Below are positions 23,663 through 35,300 of a stretch of 64,000 nt of DNA, one piece after another. Every line of letters begins with the position of its first letter. Within the stretch, counting starts at the first letter, position 1. The notes under the pieces are model-generated. The model made no database searches. It saw nothing but the letters and a program-made list of their open reading frames with translations, and was not told the origin of the DNA. The translations under genes were made by a program, and so were the position numbers. The DNA lies in assembly GCF_007989605.1 (NCBI RefSeq), contig NZ_BJUL01000016.1, positions 1 to 64,000 on the forward strand, read 5' to 3'. The stretch comes from Vreelandella venusta. Its GTDB lineage: Bacteria > Pseudomonadota > Gammaproteobacteria > Pseudomonadales > Halomonadaceae.

Positions 23663-24439
23663 ATGTCTCTATTAGCTGGCTTAACTACTAACGATTCCAC
23701 TATCCAAGCTGAAACCGATTCCGTTGGTGGCGGCGGTGTTGTGGATTCAGGTATTTACCACTCCAACATCACCATGGCTTTCTTGACCAAATCCAAAGGC
23801 GGTGCGTTGGCTCTTAACATCCACTACAAAACAGCCGAAGGTCGTGAAGGCCGCGAGCAGCTGTGGATCACCTCTGGCGATGCCAAGGGTAACAAGAACT
23901 TCTACGAAGATGCCCAAGGTAACAAGAAGTTCCTGCCTGGCTTCAACATCGCCAACAGCCTGTGCCTGTTGACCGTTGGTAAGCAAATCAGCGAAATGGT
24001 ACCGGAACAGAAAGTCGTTAACGTGTACTCGCCCGAAGCAGGTAAAGAAGTACCGACACAGGTAGATGTACTGGTTGAACTCATTAACCAAGAAACCTAC
24101 CTGGCTATCCAGAAACAGACCGTGGATAAGAACGTCAAAGCTGACAACGGTACTTATGTGCCAACGGGTGAGACCCGCGAGATTAACGTCATCGACAAAG
24201 TGTTCCGTCTACGCGACAAAATGACCTTTGCTGAAATCTCTGCCCAAGCAACCGAGCCGCACTTCTTTACCACCTGGGAAAGTAAGTTCGCTGGTCAGGT
24301 TATTGACCGCACTAATAAGAAAGCTGGTGCTACCGCAGGTGCCCCACAACGTGCTGCCTTGATTGGTGGTGGCCAACCGGCTGCTAACCAACCTAACGGC
24401 GGTGCAGCGGCAGCAGCGCCTAAGTCACTGTTCGGTTAA
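23663..24439 (+). CDS. ssb: Single-stranded DNA-binding protein, 258 aa (N4 gp45 type)
   Basis: Abundant replication protein by position and composition: a beta-rich N-terminal 180 residues (GGALALNIHYKTAEGREGRE, EVPTQVDVLVELIN) and a flexible Gly/Ala/Asn/Pro tail (about 225-258) ending PKSLFG. In N4 the SSB also activates late promoters with host RNA polymerase. AAAGGA precedes the start. The last four residues, SLFG, recur at the end of the 200-aa protein at 25443-26045. Confidence 0.85.
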   Translation: MSLLAGLTTNDSTIQAETDSVGGGGVVDSGIYHSNITMAFLTKSKGGALALNIHYKTAEGREGREQLWITSGDAKGNKNFYEDAQGNKKFLPGFNIANSLCLLTVGKQISEMVPEQKVVNVYSPEAGKEVPTQVDVLVELINQETYLAIQKQTVDKNVKADNGTYVPTGETREINVIDKVFRLRDKMTFAEISAQATEPHFFTTWESKFAGQVIDRTNKKAGATAGAPQRAALIGGGQPAANQPNGGAAAAAPKSLFG

Positions 24440-24570
24440 TGGCTATTTTGTCCGAGGGTGCCCTTATGGGGTGCCCTCACATTCAACAACTCCTGTTGCA
24501 CCATGCTTGGCAGGAGGCCGCCGAACATCAGGCCCATGCCGTTGCACTGTGGCAGGCCTACGTGGGCTAA
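24439..24570 (+). CDS. Small protein coupled to SSB, 43 aa
   Basis: TAATG overlap: its ATG (24439) shares bases with the SSB stop. The product (MAILSEGALMGCPHIQQLLL...) is His- and Ala-rich and helical. There is no separate ribosome site, so translation would depend on SSB termination. A hairpin at 24454-24478 lies inside the frame, which weakens the call. Confidence 0.4.
   Translation: MAILSEGALMGCPHIQQLLLHHAWQEAAEHQAHAVALWQAYVG
24454..24478 (+). other. GC-rich hairpin after ssb
   Basis: GAGGGTGCCC-TTAT-GGGGTGCCCTC, with two imperfect positions and no T-tract. It may attenuate or protect the ssb transcript rather than end it. Confidence 0.45.
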
Positions 24571-24572
24571 TT

Positions 24573-24866
24573 ATGACTGTCCTCAAGATTGGCGACACCG
24601 TAACGTGGAAAAGCCAAGCCAAAGGGAATATGACCCGTAAGACGGGGCGTGTCGTCTTTATACCTAAAGGGGATATGTCGTCTCCTACGAAAGCTCCTTG
24701 GCTTATTGCTAAAAACCAGTTTCCAGGCCATCGAATAATGTTCGACGGGAACCGGTTTCGTGAAGGGAGCGTACTTGTCGAAGTGGCCGCAGTAGGTCGA
24801 GCAAAACCCCGTCTTTACCTTCCATGGCCAGGGGTAGTTAAGAAGGTTACTGATGAAGCTACTTAA
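24573..24866 (+). CDS. Hypothetical protein, 97 aa
   Basis: ATG 24573 chosen because the longer frame would run through the hairpin and SSB tail. Beta-rich, basic, with an SH3/KOW-like start (MTVLKIGDTVTWKSQAKG...TGRVVFIPKG). Not recognised. It overlaps the resolvase gene by 14 bases. Confidence 0.65.
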   Translation: MTVLKIGDTVTWKSQAKGNMTRKTGRVVFIPKGDMSSPTKAPWLIAKNQFPGHRIMFDGNRFREGSVLVEVAAVGRAKPRLYLPWPGVVKKVTDEAT

Positions 24867-25452
24867 CGTTGTAGGCTTTGATCCCTCCATGAATAACTGG
24901 GGTATGGCCTTCGGTAAATACTGCCTTACCGCTAATCAACTTACGCTAAACCACCTCGACATTGTGCAGCCAGTAAAGCCTACCGGTAAAACGGTACGCA
25001 CCAGCAGCAAAGATCTGATTGGCGCTGAACAACTAAGTGCTGGTGTCCTTGCTGCAATTAACCAAGCAGACGCTATCTTTGTTGAAGTCCCTGTAGGAAG
25101 CCAAAGTGCCTCCGCCATGAAAGGTTATGGCATCTGTATTGGCATTCTCGCCATGTTACGTGCCAGTGGTACGCCCTTCTTTGAAGTGACCCCCAATGAC
25201 GTAAAGCTTGCTGGACCCGGAAAGAAAAACGCCAGTAAGCGCGAAATGATCGAATGGGCGTACTACCGGTACCCAATCACTGCGTGGCCTTTTCAAACCA
25301 AGAAAGGCAAACAAATCATTATTGAATCAAAAGCCGAACACATGGCAGACGCGGTCGCCGCCATCCATGCAGGCGTATGCTTGCCCGAATTTAAACGCTT
25401 TTCCGCATTGCTCTCGGCTGCCTCACAACCAGGAACCCTCCTATGCAAATAG
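24853..25452 (+). CDS. RuvC-like Holliday junction resolvase, 199 aa
   Basis: RNase H-fold resolvase: catalytic Asp in VGFDPSMNNWG (residues 7-17), Glu in AIFVEVPVGSQSA (about 75-87) and the C-terminal acidic motif EHMADAVAAIHAG (about 162-174). It would cleave four-way junctions made during replication and resolve DNA for packaging. AGAAGG precedes the start. Start and end overlap the neighbours, indicating one operon from ssb to the membrane protein. Confidence 0.82.
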   Translation: MKLLNVVGFDPSMNNWGMAFGKYCLTANQLTLNHLDIVQPVKPTGKTVRTSSKDLIGAEQLSAGVLAAINQADAIFVEVPVGSQSASAMKGYGICIGILAMLRASGTPFFEVTPNDVKLAGPGKKNASKREMIEWAYYRYPITAWPFQTKKGKQIIIESKAEHMADAVAAIHAGVCLPEFKRFSALLSAASQPGTLLCK

Positions 25453-26045
25453 CACTGAACCAGGCTGAAATTGAAGCCGGTATTAAGATGTACATCGAAT
25501 CACGCGGCATTAGCCTGAGTGACCGCAAAATCGTGATGGACTTTACTGCAGTACGTAAAGGCAACGCCGGTATTAATGTGGACGTAGATCTAGGTGAAGA
25601 TGCCCATTTCCACCCCACTGAAAAGCACTCAAATGTCGCCGTTATACGCACGCAGTCCGGTGGTGTAAGTGCTCGTCGTAGCCAAGCGGCTGACGTACTA
25701 GATATCAAAGGCTCTCAGGTATCGAAGCCAGAACCAGAACCAGAACCGCCTATTGATGACGAACCTTTAAACGAACAGCTTCCGCCAGAAGAAACACCTG
25801 CACCTAAAAAACGTACCCGCCGTACGAAAGCAGAAATGGCTGAAAGCCTTGAAAAAGAAAGCAGTGAAGAACCGGTAGCAGAAGAAGCTGCTAATGACGC
25901 GCAGGCAGAAGAACCTACCAAGGTAGAATCATCGTCTAACTTGTTTGCTTCCCCAACTCCGTCAGCTGAAAAGCCAGTGGCTGAACCTGTCTCTCCTGGT
26001 ATTCCCGACGCACAACCTGAGCCGCGCCAAAGCCTCTTTGGCTAA
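25443..26045 (+). CDS. Conserved N4-like replication-region protein, 200 aa
   Basis: The N-terminal 85 residues form a small folded domain (EIEAGIKMYIESRGISLSDR, IVMDFTAVRKGNAGINVDVD). The rest is a Pro/Glu-rich, acidic, probably disordered tail with a basic AT-hook-like patch (KKRTRRTKAEM). It ends RQSLFG, the same SLFG end as SSB, suggesting a shared partner. Function unknown. AGGAACCCTCCT precedes the start, overlapping the resolvase. Confidence 0.7.
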   Translation: MQIALNQAEIEAGIKMYIESRGISLSDRKIVMDFTAVRKGNAGINVDVDLGEDAHFHPTEKHSNVAVIRTQSGGVSARRSQAADVLDIKGSQVSKPEPEPEPPIDDEPLNEQLPPEETPAPKKRTRRTKAEMAESLEKESSEEPVAEEAANDAQAEEPTKVESSSNLFASPTPSAEKPVAEPVSPGIPDAQPEPRQSLFG

Positions 26046-26055
26046 TAGGTGACGC

Positions 26056-26259
26056 ATGAAGAACATCCTATTAGGGATCTTCTTCTTGGTGGTGACGGTG
26101 GGTATTTTGGTGGCGGGGTATTACGTAGGTATTGCCTTTGCTGTCCTAACGCTGGCGCTAACAAGCATCGTCATTGCGATTGCTTTTGTTACCTTCCTCG
26201 CGTATCTGGTATGGGATCTCTTTCAAACCAAGAAACCTAAACAGCCCACCAAGAAGTAA
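26056..26259 (+). CDS. Small membrane protein, 67 aa
   Basis: Two membrane helices (residues about 4-25 and 28-52, VLTLALTSIVIAIAFVTFLAY) and a lysine-rich tail. Last gene of the rightward replication operon, facing the vRNAP gene across a terminator. It could be a lysis-related membrane protein, but no family is recognised. Confidence 0.65.
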   Translation: MKNILLGIFFLVVTVGILVAGYYVGIAFAVLTLALTSIVIAIAFVTFLAYLVWDLFQTKKPKQPTKK

Positions 26260-26261
26260 AA

Positions 26262-26284
26262 GAAGCCCCAAGTTGGGGCTTCTT
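26262..26284. terminator. Bidirectional terminator between replication and virion genes
   Basis: GAAGCCCCA-AGT-TGGGGCTTC, nine perfect pairs, followed by TTATTTATT on the plus strand. It separates convergent transcription units. Confidence 0.9.
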
Positions 26285-26285
26285 A

Positions 26286-26313
26286 TTTATTGCATTACTG
26301 CATTATTGTAGTA
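26286..26313. repeat. TATTGCAA-type octamer cluster 8 at the vRNAP stop
   Basis: TTATTGCA, TTACTGCA and TTATTGTA in eight-base steps, overlapping the last codons and stop of the vRNAP gene. Confidence 0.65.
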
Positions 26314-29300
26314 GCTGCTCTTACCGTTGCTAACTGATCCACTACGTCAGGATAACGTAGCGCCCCATCGCTAAAGGGATTTCCTAAGCGTTCCGTCATT
26401 TGTGAGTCCATGATCGACGGCAGTAAATCAAAGTAGCCGTTAAACGCTACCATGGCTAATGCCCGTGCCGGCTGATCACGGTACAGCGACAGAATCACCC
26501 GCTGAATGCGTAGGTAATACTTAGAGAAGAATACGAAGCCCATATCGTTCATGTACTGCAAATTACGATGCGTGGGCACGTCATAGTTAACAAAAGCATC
26601 CATTACGTATTGAATTGCTTCCTCGTGGCTTAACGGATCTTTAATGCGGTTACGGACGTGCTGGTACAGCGTGTAACGTGCCACATAGTCACTCAGCTGA
26701 GTACTTTGGCTCAAGACCTTATAGGCCGTTGTATCATGCGTCATGTACACCTGTTTACCGACCTCACGCACCCCTTTAGGTACTTTGCTAATCCACTTAT
26801 CAAACCTCTCTGCGGTTTTTGATTGATAGGAGTAAGGATCTTCAATGAGGTCAATGTCTTCTACAATCGTCGGCATCATGCCACTTTCAATCAGTGGGGT
26901 ACTGGGATTACGTGCCAGTGCATCTTTTAACTCCGGTATACGACGCGCAATCGTTACTTCACCTGCCTGCGTGTACCCCATGGCTTGACGTTTTTCGAGT
27001 TCATCCAGTTCACGTTTATCACGGCGATACGCGATGGCCGACTCAGTGGCCACCTTATGATGATTCACTAAGGTGGTGGGGTTTACCCCATGCCATAACA
27101 GCTGTGTGGTGTTACTTGCTACGTTGCCTAGCAGCGTTGTTACGTTCTTAACGACTACAATATCCTTAACGTGTTTAACCACAGTTTGAATAATGTCTTC
27201 GTATTTACGGACTTTGATCCCTGCTGTCTCTTTAAACAGTCCCTCTAAAACAGCTACACCGACGTTTTCGATAAGGTTACGATCTTCCTTAGCTTTATCA
27301 AAGGCATCAGCTGCGCTGTATTTACGATAACCAAACACCAAATCCAGAACATCCGCCCGCACTAACATTTCCTCACGTCCCCATACGGCTTTTACAGCAC
27401 TTTGGGTATGTCGCGGTAGCATCCGATAGATCTCACGTAAACGGGGATCATCGCTGGTAGGGCTAATGCTCAAGTAAGAGTCAGGCCGTACTGCAAAATC
27501 TGCCTTATACAGATCCCGCAATGCTTCCACGACTTTGCGGTTATGTTCAGGGCTGGCTACTTTATCCAGAAGCTCACCTTCTAAGCCGCCCATTACGGCA
27601 TCCAGAGCGTTATTACGGCCAAGGATGTTATCGCGTGTTTCATACGTCATCATGTAGCGGTAGTTGACCACCTCACCTGCATCATTAAACACAGGCACCA
27701 TGTGGCCTTTTTGACGGTTACCTGATTTTAACAGGGCCTGCTTTTTGCGGGTCATGGCTGCTGTCATGGCCACACGGCTTTGCGATAGAGTGTTAGTGCC
27801 TTCTGGTACCAAACCACCGTGTAGTGTCGTACCTTTTGCGCGTTCACCGGTCAATGACATGGAACCACTCAAGTAACGTTTCAGCCCGCCGTCATCAATG
27901 ACATACAGGCGCATAGGATCGCTACTATCCGCAGGGTCTTGCATCATTTCAGGGCTGGCGCTATAGCCGCGTTGCTTCATGGCCTCATAACTACTGGAAG
28001 GGGCAGCCACAGCGGTTTTATACGGATCAGTAATCTCCTTGGTATAACCTTTTGCCATCAATACCGGACTGCCTTGGAACAACTTCTCTAAGGACTGCTC
28101 TTTCTGGTACTGCGCCATCCGCAAGGTAAATTCAATCCCGCTTTCGTTTCCACGCACCTTCTCTTTTGCTACGACTGCCTGGATATCTGATGTATCGGTG
28201 TAGCTTAGGGCGTTTAACGTCGCTAGCTGATCAATCAATGACACCACTTCCTTACTTACTTCAACCTGCTTGGCTTCGGCAAAGCCATAGAGGTGAGCAA
28301 TGTTATGGGCATTCAATTGCAGCATCGGGTTGTAGTTCTCCCCCGTGGCCATAAACTTGCCTAAGTCATCTGCTTGTTGGGTATATAGCTTACCCATAGG
28401 CAATGCAGCCACCGCGTTTTCCAGTTTGGCGCGTTCCTGGGTAAGCCGTGTCTTGTCGATTAGTAAATCGTGAATATCGTCTGTGCTGTACGTCTCTAAC
28501 AAGGCAGACAAGTCAGTACGGAGTAAAGCAGCGGTTAGCCCCTCTTTCTCTTGTTTGGTTAACTTGGCACCCTTATGAGCATAACTCCCTATTACCTGGG
28601 CACCGGCCTGAGTAGCTGCTTCAATGCGAGTACGTTCGATGTTTTTGGTCATGCGGTTAAGCATGTACAGGGTTTTGGTCTTATCGTCGGCGCCGGTCAT
28701 TTCACTAATGATCGCAGCCACCATACCTTGTCGCTTTTTAAAGTGACGATCCCGAAGGATCTGCGCCTGCTCAATGACTTCGCCTACACGGTCTTTCGCT
28801 ACCGTGCTGAGTGTCTTACCTGCTGCTTTCACATAACCATTTTTACTCTCACGGAAGAATCGGCTATCGCCCACTTTGGCTAACCCATCACGCCCTTTAT
28901 CCGCGCCCTTACGTGAACCCACTTCAATGAACTCAAATGGATTAGATCGTTGATTGGCTAACCGTACACGTCGTTTGGCTTCGATATGCACCAAGCTTTC
29001 GGCCAGTGTTTGAATCTTCTGGTTTGCGGGTTGGCCGTTATACGTACCGGTAATTTTTTCGTTAATGAACGCTAATAGGCGATTGAACCAGTCTTGAATA
29101 CGTGTCGCCAACGAAGCGTTCTCAGCCGTTTCCGCCTCTTTAGGGGTAATCCCCTGCATGGCATTGTTAAGCGGCTCATGCGCTAAGGCCAGGGCAGCAA
29201 ACCGGCTTAAATGAGCAGAACGGCCATCGTCTGCATTCTCCATCGTAAACAGGAACGCATACTGGTCTGCTGTTAATGTAGGATTACCTTTTAAGGCCAC

Positions 29301-32300
29301 CCGTGCTTGCTGGTATACCTTGGCCAACTCTTTGTAAGCCGTCTTTGAGCTATCCAAAGAGGCTGCAACAGAGGCTTCTACCTGTTCCAGTACAAAGCTC
29401 TCCTGGGCGGATAACGCAAAACCTGCTGCCAGTGTGTTAGAAGCAAACGGAGATCTGTTCTCTTGCAACGCTTTTAAGTACACCTGATCGGGTGTTAGGG
29501 CTTGGCTTTTCAGTGCTTGCGTCTTAAAAGCACCAAAGGGGCCGTGTAGCTCGTTCACCATTGAACCAAGCACATCACGCAGATGATTGCGGTGTGCCTC
29601 GCTAACGTTATCTGTAGTGGCCTCCAGTGCCTCAAATACCTGATCGGTTGTCCAGCTCATTACTTCATCGACCGGATCAACGTTTTCCTGTGCCAGGTTA
29701 ATCTCTGCCGCCGTGTCTGTGCCGGCTGCCATCAAACCAGCACTATTACTGATCAGGCGGGTTAGTCCACTTTCCATTACTTCCTGTTGGCGGGTACCTT
29801 TCGGGAAAACCAGTCCTACTAAACTCTTGATAAAGGCCTTCATACCATCTACCAAGCTATTAGGGGCTGTTCGTGGCGCTACCTGAACTTCTTTTAATAC
29901 TGCCTGGAAACCTTCATTGGTCATCCCCCAGGCCACCAGTTCTTCAATACTTTCAATCGCTGGTTTGTACTGCTGGCTGCGTAAATCATCTTTTGCAAGA
30001 TGCTCTACTACAGCTGTACGTAAGTCTTCCAGGTCGGTCATGATCTGAGTGACTTCCGGTGTGCTCTTGCCATTGCGTGCCTGGGAAAGGGTATTAGCTG
30101 TGGCTGCGTGTACTAATTCATGCAGCATTAATTCAGGATCAATACGAGAAGCAGCAAAGTCAGGACTACGTACGAAAATAGTCTGCTTGCCGTCTTTGTC
30201 TTGATAGAACCAACCAGCTGCGCGCTCTTTGGTACCTTCGGGTACTGGCATATCTGGCGTTACAAAGCTTACCGCTACATTTCCCACTTGTTGACGTAAC
30301 TGCGCCAGCAAGGTCTTCTGGAAGCCGGTGGTATCTCCTTCTAGCGCTGTAGCCAGGAATGCCATCACTTCTTTGGCTGTGGTCGTTTTACGTCGTGCCA
30401 GGAAGTCGGTCAGTCCTGCATGGGCGGCTTGTTTCGGTGTTCCCTGCGTTCCCCAGGACTGTGTATCAAGTGTCTGACTAACTGGTGCAGTAATAGTCAC
30501 TGGCTGCTTCATTAGAGTAGCCAGCGCTTTAGCAGCATCTAACTGGTCTGTCGGGGCATCCAATTTACGTGCGGCCAAGGCATCATCAATAGCAGCATAA
30601 TCTGCCTCAGCTAGCAGGTAGTTGCCGCCGTCCATACTATACTGGTCTACCGAGATCCACTGGCGCATGGCTTCTAGCTTAGTAATGTCGGCTTGTTGGG
30701 CGGTTTGCTTCATCTTAAGCAGTTGGTACCCGACAGCATCCAAACCAAGTGCCTGAGCGTAGGCTACATCCCCTTTATTCAGACCTTTACTGGCTTCTTT
30801 TAAAAGTGCCTTGTATTCACGTCGAAGGTCTTTATTGTTCGGGTCTTTCTGGGCTTCTACCAAGAACCCGTTCAGGGTACGCTCCAGGCTTTCTGCCATT
30901 TCTGTTGGAATGGAGTAATCCAGCAGTACTTTAAAGGTATTTTCATTCAAACGACGTGCCTGGGCTTGCGTCATATCCGCTGCCACAATATTGGCGTCAT
31001 GAACGTTCAATGCAGGGTGGTCTTGGTAAGAGAGTAAGGAAATAGCTGAATCCACACCATGAACCAGTAGCACTAAGGTACCGACACCCCGATCCGTTTG
31101 TGACACAGCATTACCTGATACTTTCGTGGTGGCAGTTCGCTTACCATCACTGTTCGCAAAACCACCTTCCCCAAAGTGGACTTCTGACCGATAGAAATCA
31201 GCTTCGGATAGTCCCTGATCCATTTCAATAAGAGAGAAGCCGCTACGGATATCCCCTGACAGTTTAGACAGGGCGGTGTGTACCATCGGCTCGACATTCT
31301 TAAGGCTGTCATCCAGTCGCTTAGATTGTTCACCGGTTAAGTCATGTTTAGGTTTACCTTTTCCGTCTTTTGGAACCTGGGTAAGTACTAACTGGGCGTG
31401 ACGTACTTTACGGAGTGCGTTATACAACCCAAAGCCCAAACGTCCTGCTGTATTGATCTGGTTACGGGTAGTCAGGAACGTCTCATAATGATGGTTAATT
31501 CCCGCTTCAATAGCCGGCCCCAGTAAATCAACATAACTATCTTGGAGACGCTTACCTACAGAGGCAGGCAGCTTTTGAGTTAACTGTTTTCCACTGATGC
31601 GGGTACCGGTTAAGGTTGCTACTGCATCTGACAGCGCTGCTAGCTCGTGACTGGGGTCAGTACCCTTCTCACGATGGGTATTAATGATCTTTTCAACCTT
31701 TTTGAGTAACCCGTCCGCAAACTCTGCACCCATACTGGCAATGGTATTTTTAACGCTGGAACCGAAGTTCACCTGCGTTACCGGCGTCTTGGTAGCATTA
31801 CGGCCTGCTTTGGTAACTTCTCCTTGTTCGGTCAAAGGATCAGTAATCTTAAACAGGGCGTTATACTTCTCGCGGTTTTCCTGGTACTGGCCGCGTGCAG
31901 TGTCTGCCACGACTTTAGCGACTGATTGGTAAAGGTCAGTATTTCCTTTTTCGCTGGCCCATTGATTTACTTGGGTAGGTCCATCTTCACGACTAAAGAA
32001 GCCACCTTTTTCAACCATGGATTGCAGTTCTGCAACGCTATTGGCAGCACCAGTGAGGATCTGAGTCAGCATCGGGCCGTTGGTCTTCCCGTCGATCTCC
32101 CTGGTGAGGTTATGCGTGAACGTGCTGGCGCCGGATTCCAGTGCTTCTATGTACTGCGCATGCGCCATTAGGCCATCTAAAGTGTGGTACTTCTCTCCAC
32201 CCTCATTAACTGCATCTACCAATAGCTCAATATCACGATCTTCTAGGGGTAGGTCGTTTAAGACCTTACGTAAGGAAGTAATCCCCTGTTGTACGGTGAC

Positions 32301-35300
32301 GTTAGAGAGTTCGGCGTCCAGTTTAGCCAACGCTGCTTCACGACTTAGCGCATCTGTCTTGATGCCTAATGCATCTGCCACACCCAAGCGGAACTGGATA
32401 AAGCGCTCGTCGGTCGGATCAATGGCCACGTCTTTCTGTTCCCAGCCATCCATCTGAACCAAGTGACGATGAATCTTACTGGCCTGGAGGTTAATAGAGC
32501 GTGACGCCATCCCCACACGCTGCTGTAACCACACCGCGTGTTTCAGATAGAACGGCTGGTTACGGCTTTCCGGTTTTCCTTCGGTTGTCGCCAGGAAGTC
32601 AAAGTAGGCGTCCAGTTCCCGCTCAATCCCCTTATTCTTGGCTTCTACGGATGTTGCATTCATTGGGTGAACGAAGGTAGTGCCTGTATCCACAAAGCCG
32701 GCCATAGCAGCTAACGCGGCTCTTGGTAGGGCATCCATCAGTTTGCCCATGTCACCTGTCCGTACCCGATAGGCTTTCTTACCGTGCTTATCCAGTGCTT
32801 CTTTCTGTACGTTAGGTACATTCATACGGCTCTTTTGGGCTTTCTCCTGTTTAAATGACTCTGGCTCGAAGCTAGGGGCAAGGCCTTCGGATTCAATGCC
32901 AAACAAGCGGTTAACCACATTCTCGCTTTGACGAGTATTTTCAATGATAGCTTCGGTTATTGGGCTAACCGGCTCACGTCCTGTACTGCCTGCCATACGC
33001 GCAAATATATGAACGGCCTTTGTATCATTGGATTCACGGAAAGCCCCCATCTCTTGGGCGCTCATAACGTGTTCAGTAATGATTCCTTCTTGCTTGAGGA
33101 CGTTATAGACGTGTGCTCCTAAACCAGATTCCAAACGACTGATTTGGTCAGCGGGTGCAGTGTTACTGGCTTTAATGCCAAGCGCTTGTACCGCCCGCTT
33201 ACCTAATGAGTTGATTAACTGGTTACGTCGCGTCCCTACAGTAGCAAATGCTTCTAGCTCATTAGGGCTAACAGGGGTACTACGTGGCCTTCCTAAAATG
33301 CTGTTAATAGCTTCTTCATTATTGAATTGTACGCCGGTGCCTGTTTCCGCTACCCAGGTGTATGTCGCCGCTGAAATCGCAGATGTAAAGTTTTCATCAT
33401 AGGTGCCGTCGTCATTGGCAAAGCCCTGTACGGGATCTTTATAGATGAAGGCTTCATTACCTTTTTTCGGTAGCGATGCCTGGATGACAGGTGCCCACCT
33501 TTTAGCACTACTCAGAAGCCCCTTTAAGGCAGTGCTTTGTTGGGGGGTTATATCCCCTTTAACAAATTCACGTACCTTTTTAGGGTTGCGAATTACTTCC
33601 GAAATGAAGTTCTTCTGGGCTACTAGGGGTCGCTGTGCTGCCCCCTCTGCTTTAGGTACTTCCTGTTTGAAGTATTGCGGTACTGGATTATTGCTTTGTT
33701 GCAATACTGCATTATTGGAAGATTTAAAGACACTTAGCTGTCCTGTTTCGGCTGGCTCGGTAACAGGCTCAACGGTGGTGCGGGTATCCGATGTAGGTAC
33801 TGGGACTGGTTCAACTGGTGCAGTTTCTGTAGGGCTACTAAGGTCAATGTCCTGAGTAGTAGGGATTGGAGATGCTTCTGCATTCATAGCCTCCTCTGCT
33901 AGCGAAGACACATTTACTGATCCATCAGTAGCCTCATCTACGGGAGTTACGGTAGATGCTAAGGCATCAGTGGTATCTATAGGGGTACCCTCAATAACAA
34001 TATCTTCGGTTTGAAGGGTATCCGTTTCTGCAGATGACACGGGTTCCTCATTAGCCGGTGCAGTTGGCGCCGTCATTGGTGAGGGGGAATTAATGGCCAT
34101 CAAGGCAGATGCTTCGGTTAAAGCCGCTTGAATGGCGGTGCTATCTTGGCGAATGCTCTCAATCAGGCGATCCCCTTTAGCGTCGCCTTCAAAGGTAAGT
34201 CCCCCACTTTCACGGACATTTTCAACACCACTGGTCAGTTGCCACTGATCATCTTTGGTGCGAACCAGTTGAACAGGCTTACCTGTTTCTTTGGCTTGAA
34301 TATTCGCCTGTTCGGCCAACGTAACCTTTTCAAGGCGACTCTCCCCAAACTTCTGTAGTTGGCTCACCTCTTTTTGTGCAGTGTCCAGGCTACCAAAACG
34401 AACGGCTTTGGAGATATTACTGCGGTACTCTGTTAAGCCCTTGTAGCCTTTACCGCCGACTAATACATCACTGCTTACATCATCACGAGTCTTTAAGGAA
34501 TTCTCGGCTACTTTGCTGGCGCTTAATGCTCGCAGGTAATCACGCTGTACCGGCGACAGGCTTGCCTTGGCGTCGTTAACCACTGCATCAATCTGTTCCG
34601 TCGTAAATAACTCAGGCTGTTCCATGGCCAAGTTAATAACGCGCTCAGCCCCCTGCTGACCTGTTGCTTCATCTACTGGTTCACGTACCGCAGTTAGGAT
34701 GCTTTCAACTTCTTCGGGGGTATACGGAATATCCTTATCCAGGTTCTCTTTTAATTTAAGTGCCGTATCGAGTTCTTCCTGGGCTTTCTCATAAGCACGC
34801 TTACGGGCACGTATCTCTTTACCCGATAGCTGCTCACTTTCGGCCAACATGCTTTTTAGTAGGTCTACATCGCCACGTAGCTGTTCTGCTTCCTCGGGAG
34901 CAGCTTCTGCTATCTTAGTTTCCAGTTCTGTTACCAGGGCTTCTTGCTGTTTCCGTTGCTCAGGATTAGCAGCATTCCAATCAACCAAGGTGTTATCACG
35001 TACTTGGGTAGCCTGTTTAATAATGTCGCTGGCTTGATCACGGTTAGCTCGCTTCTGCTCATCAGGTGTGGTGTCCAGGTTAGCATTACCAAATAACACA
35101 CCCATAGCGCGGCTAGGGCTGTATGCTTCACTGGTAGGATCGGTATATGGCGTAGGATCATTAGTGGCCATCGCTTCGGTAAATGTTTTTACCTCAGCTT
35201 GTTCAGTGGCCTTACTTTGGCCAATGCCCACTTTGGCAGCCACTTCACGTACCATATCCGCAGTGGCAGCCGCTTCTTCACGTACCGCACCAGGTGCCCC

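Noticed and set aside
33672..33719. CRISPR array or microsatellite
   Set aside because: Eight-base units are far too short for CRISPR repeats, no spacers exist, and no cas genes are present; the Cas4-like nuclease is the N4 gp42-type replication protein.
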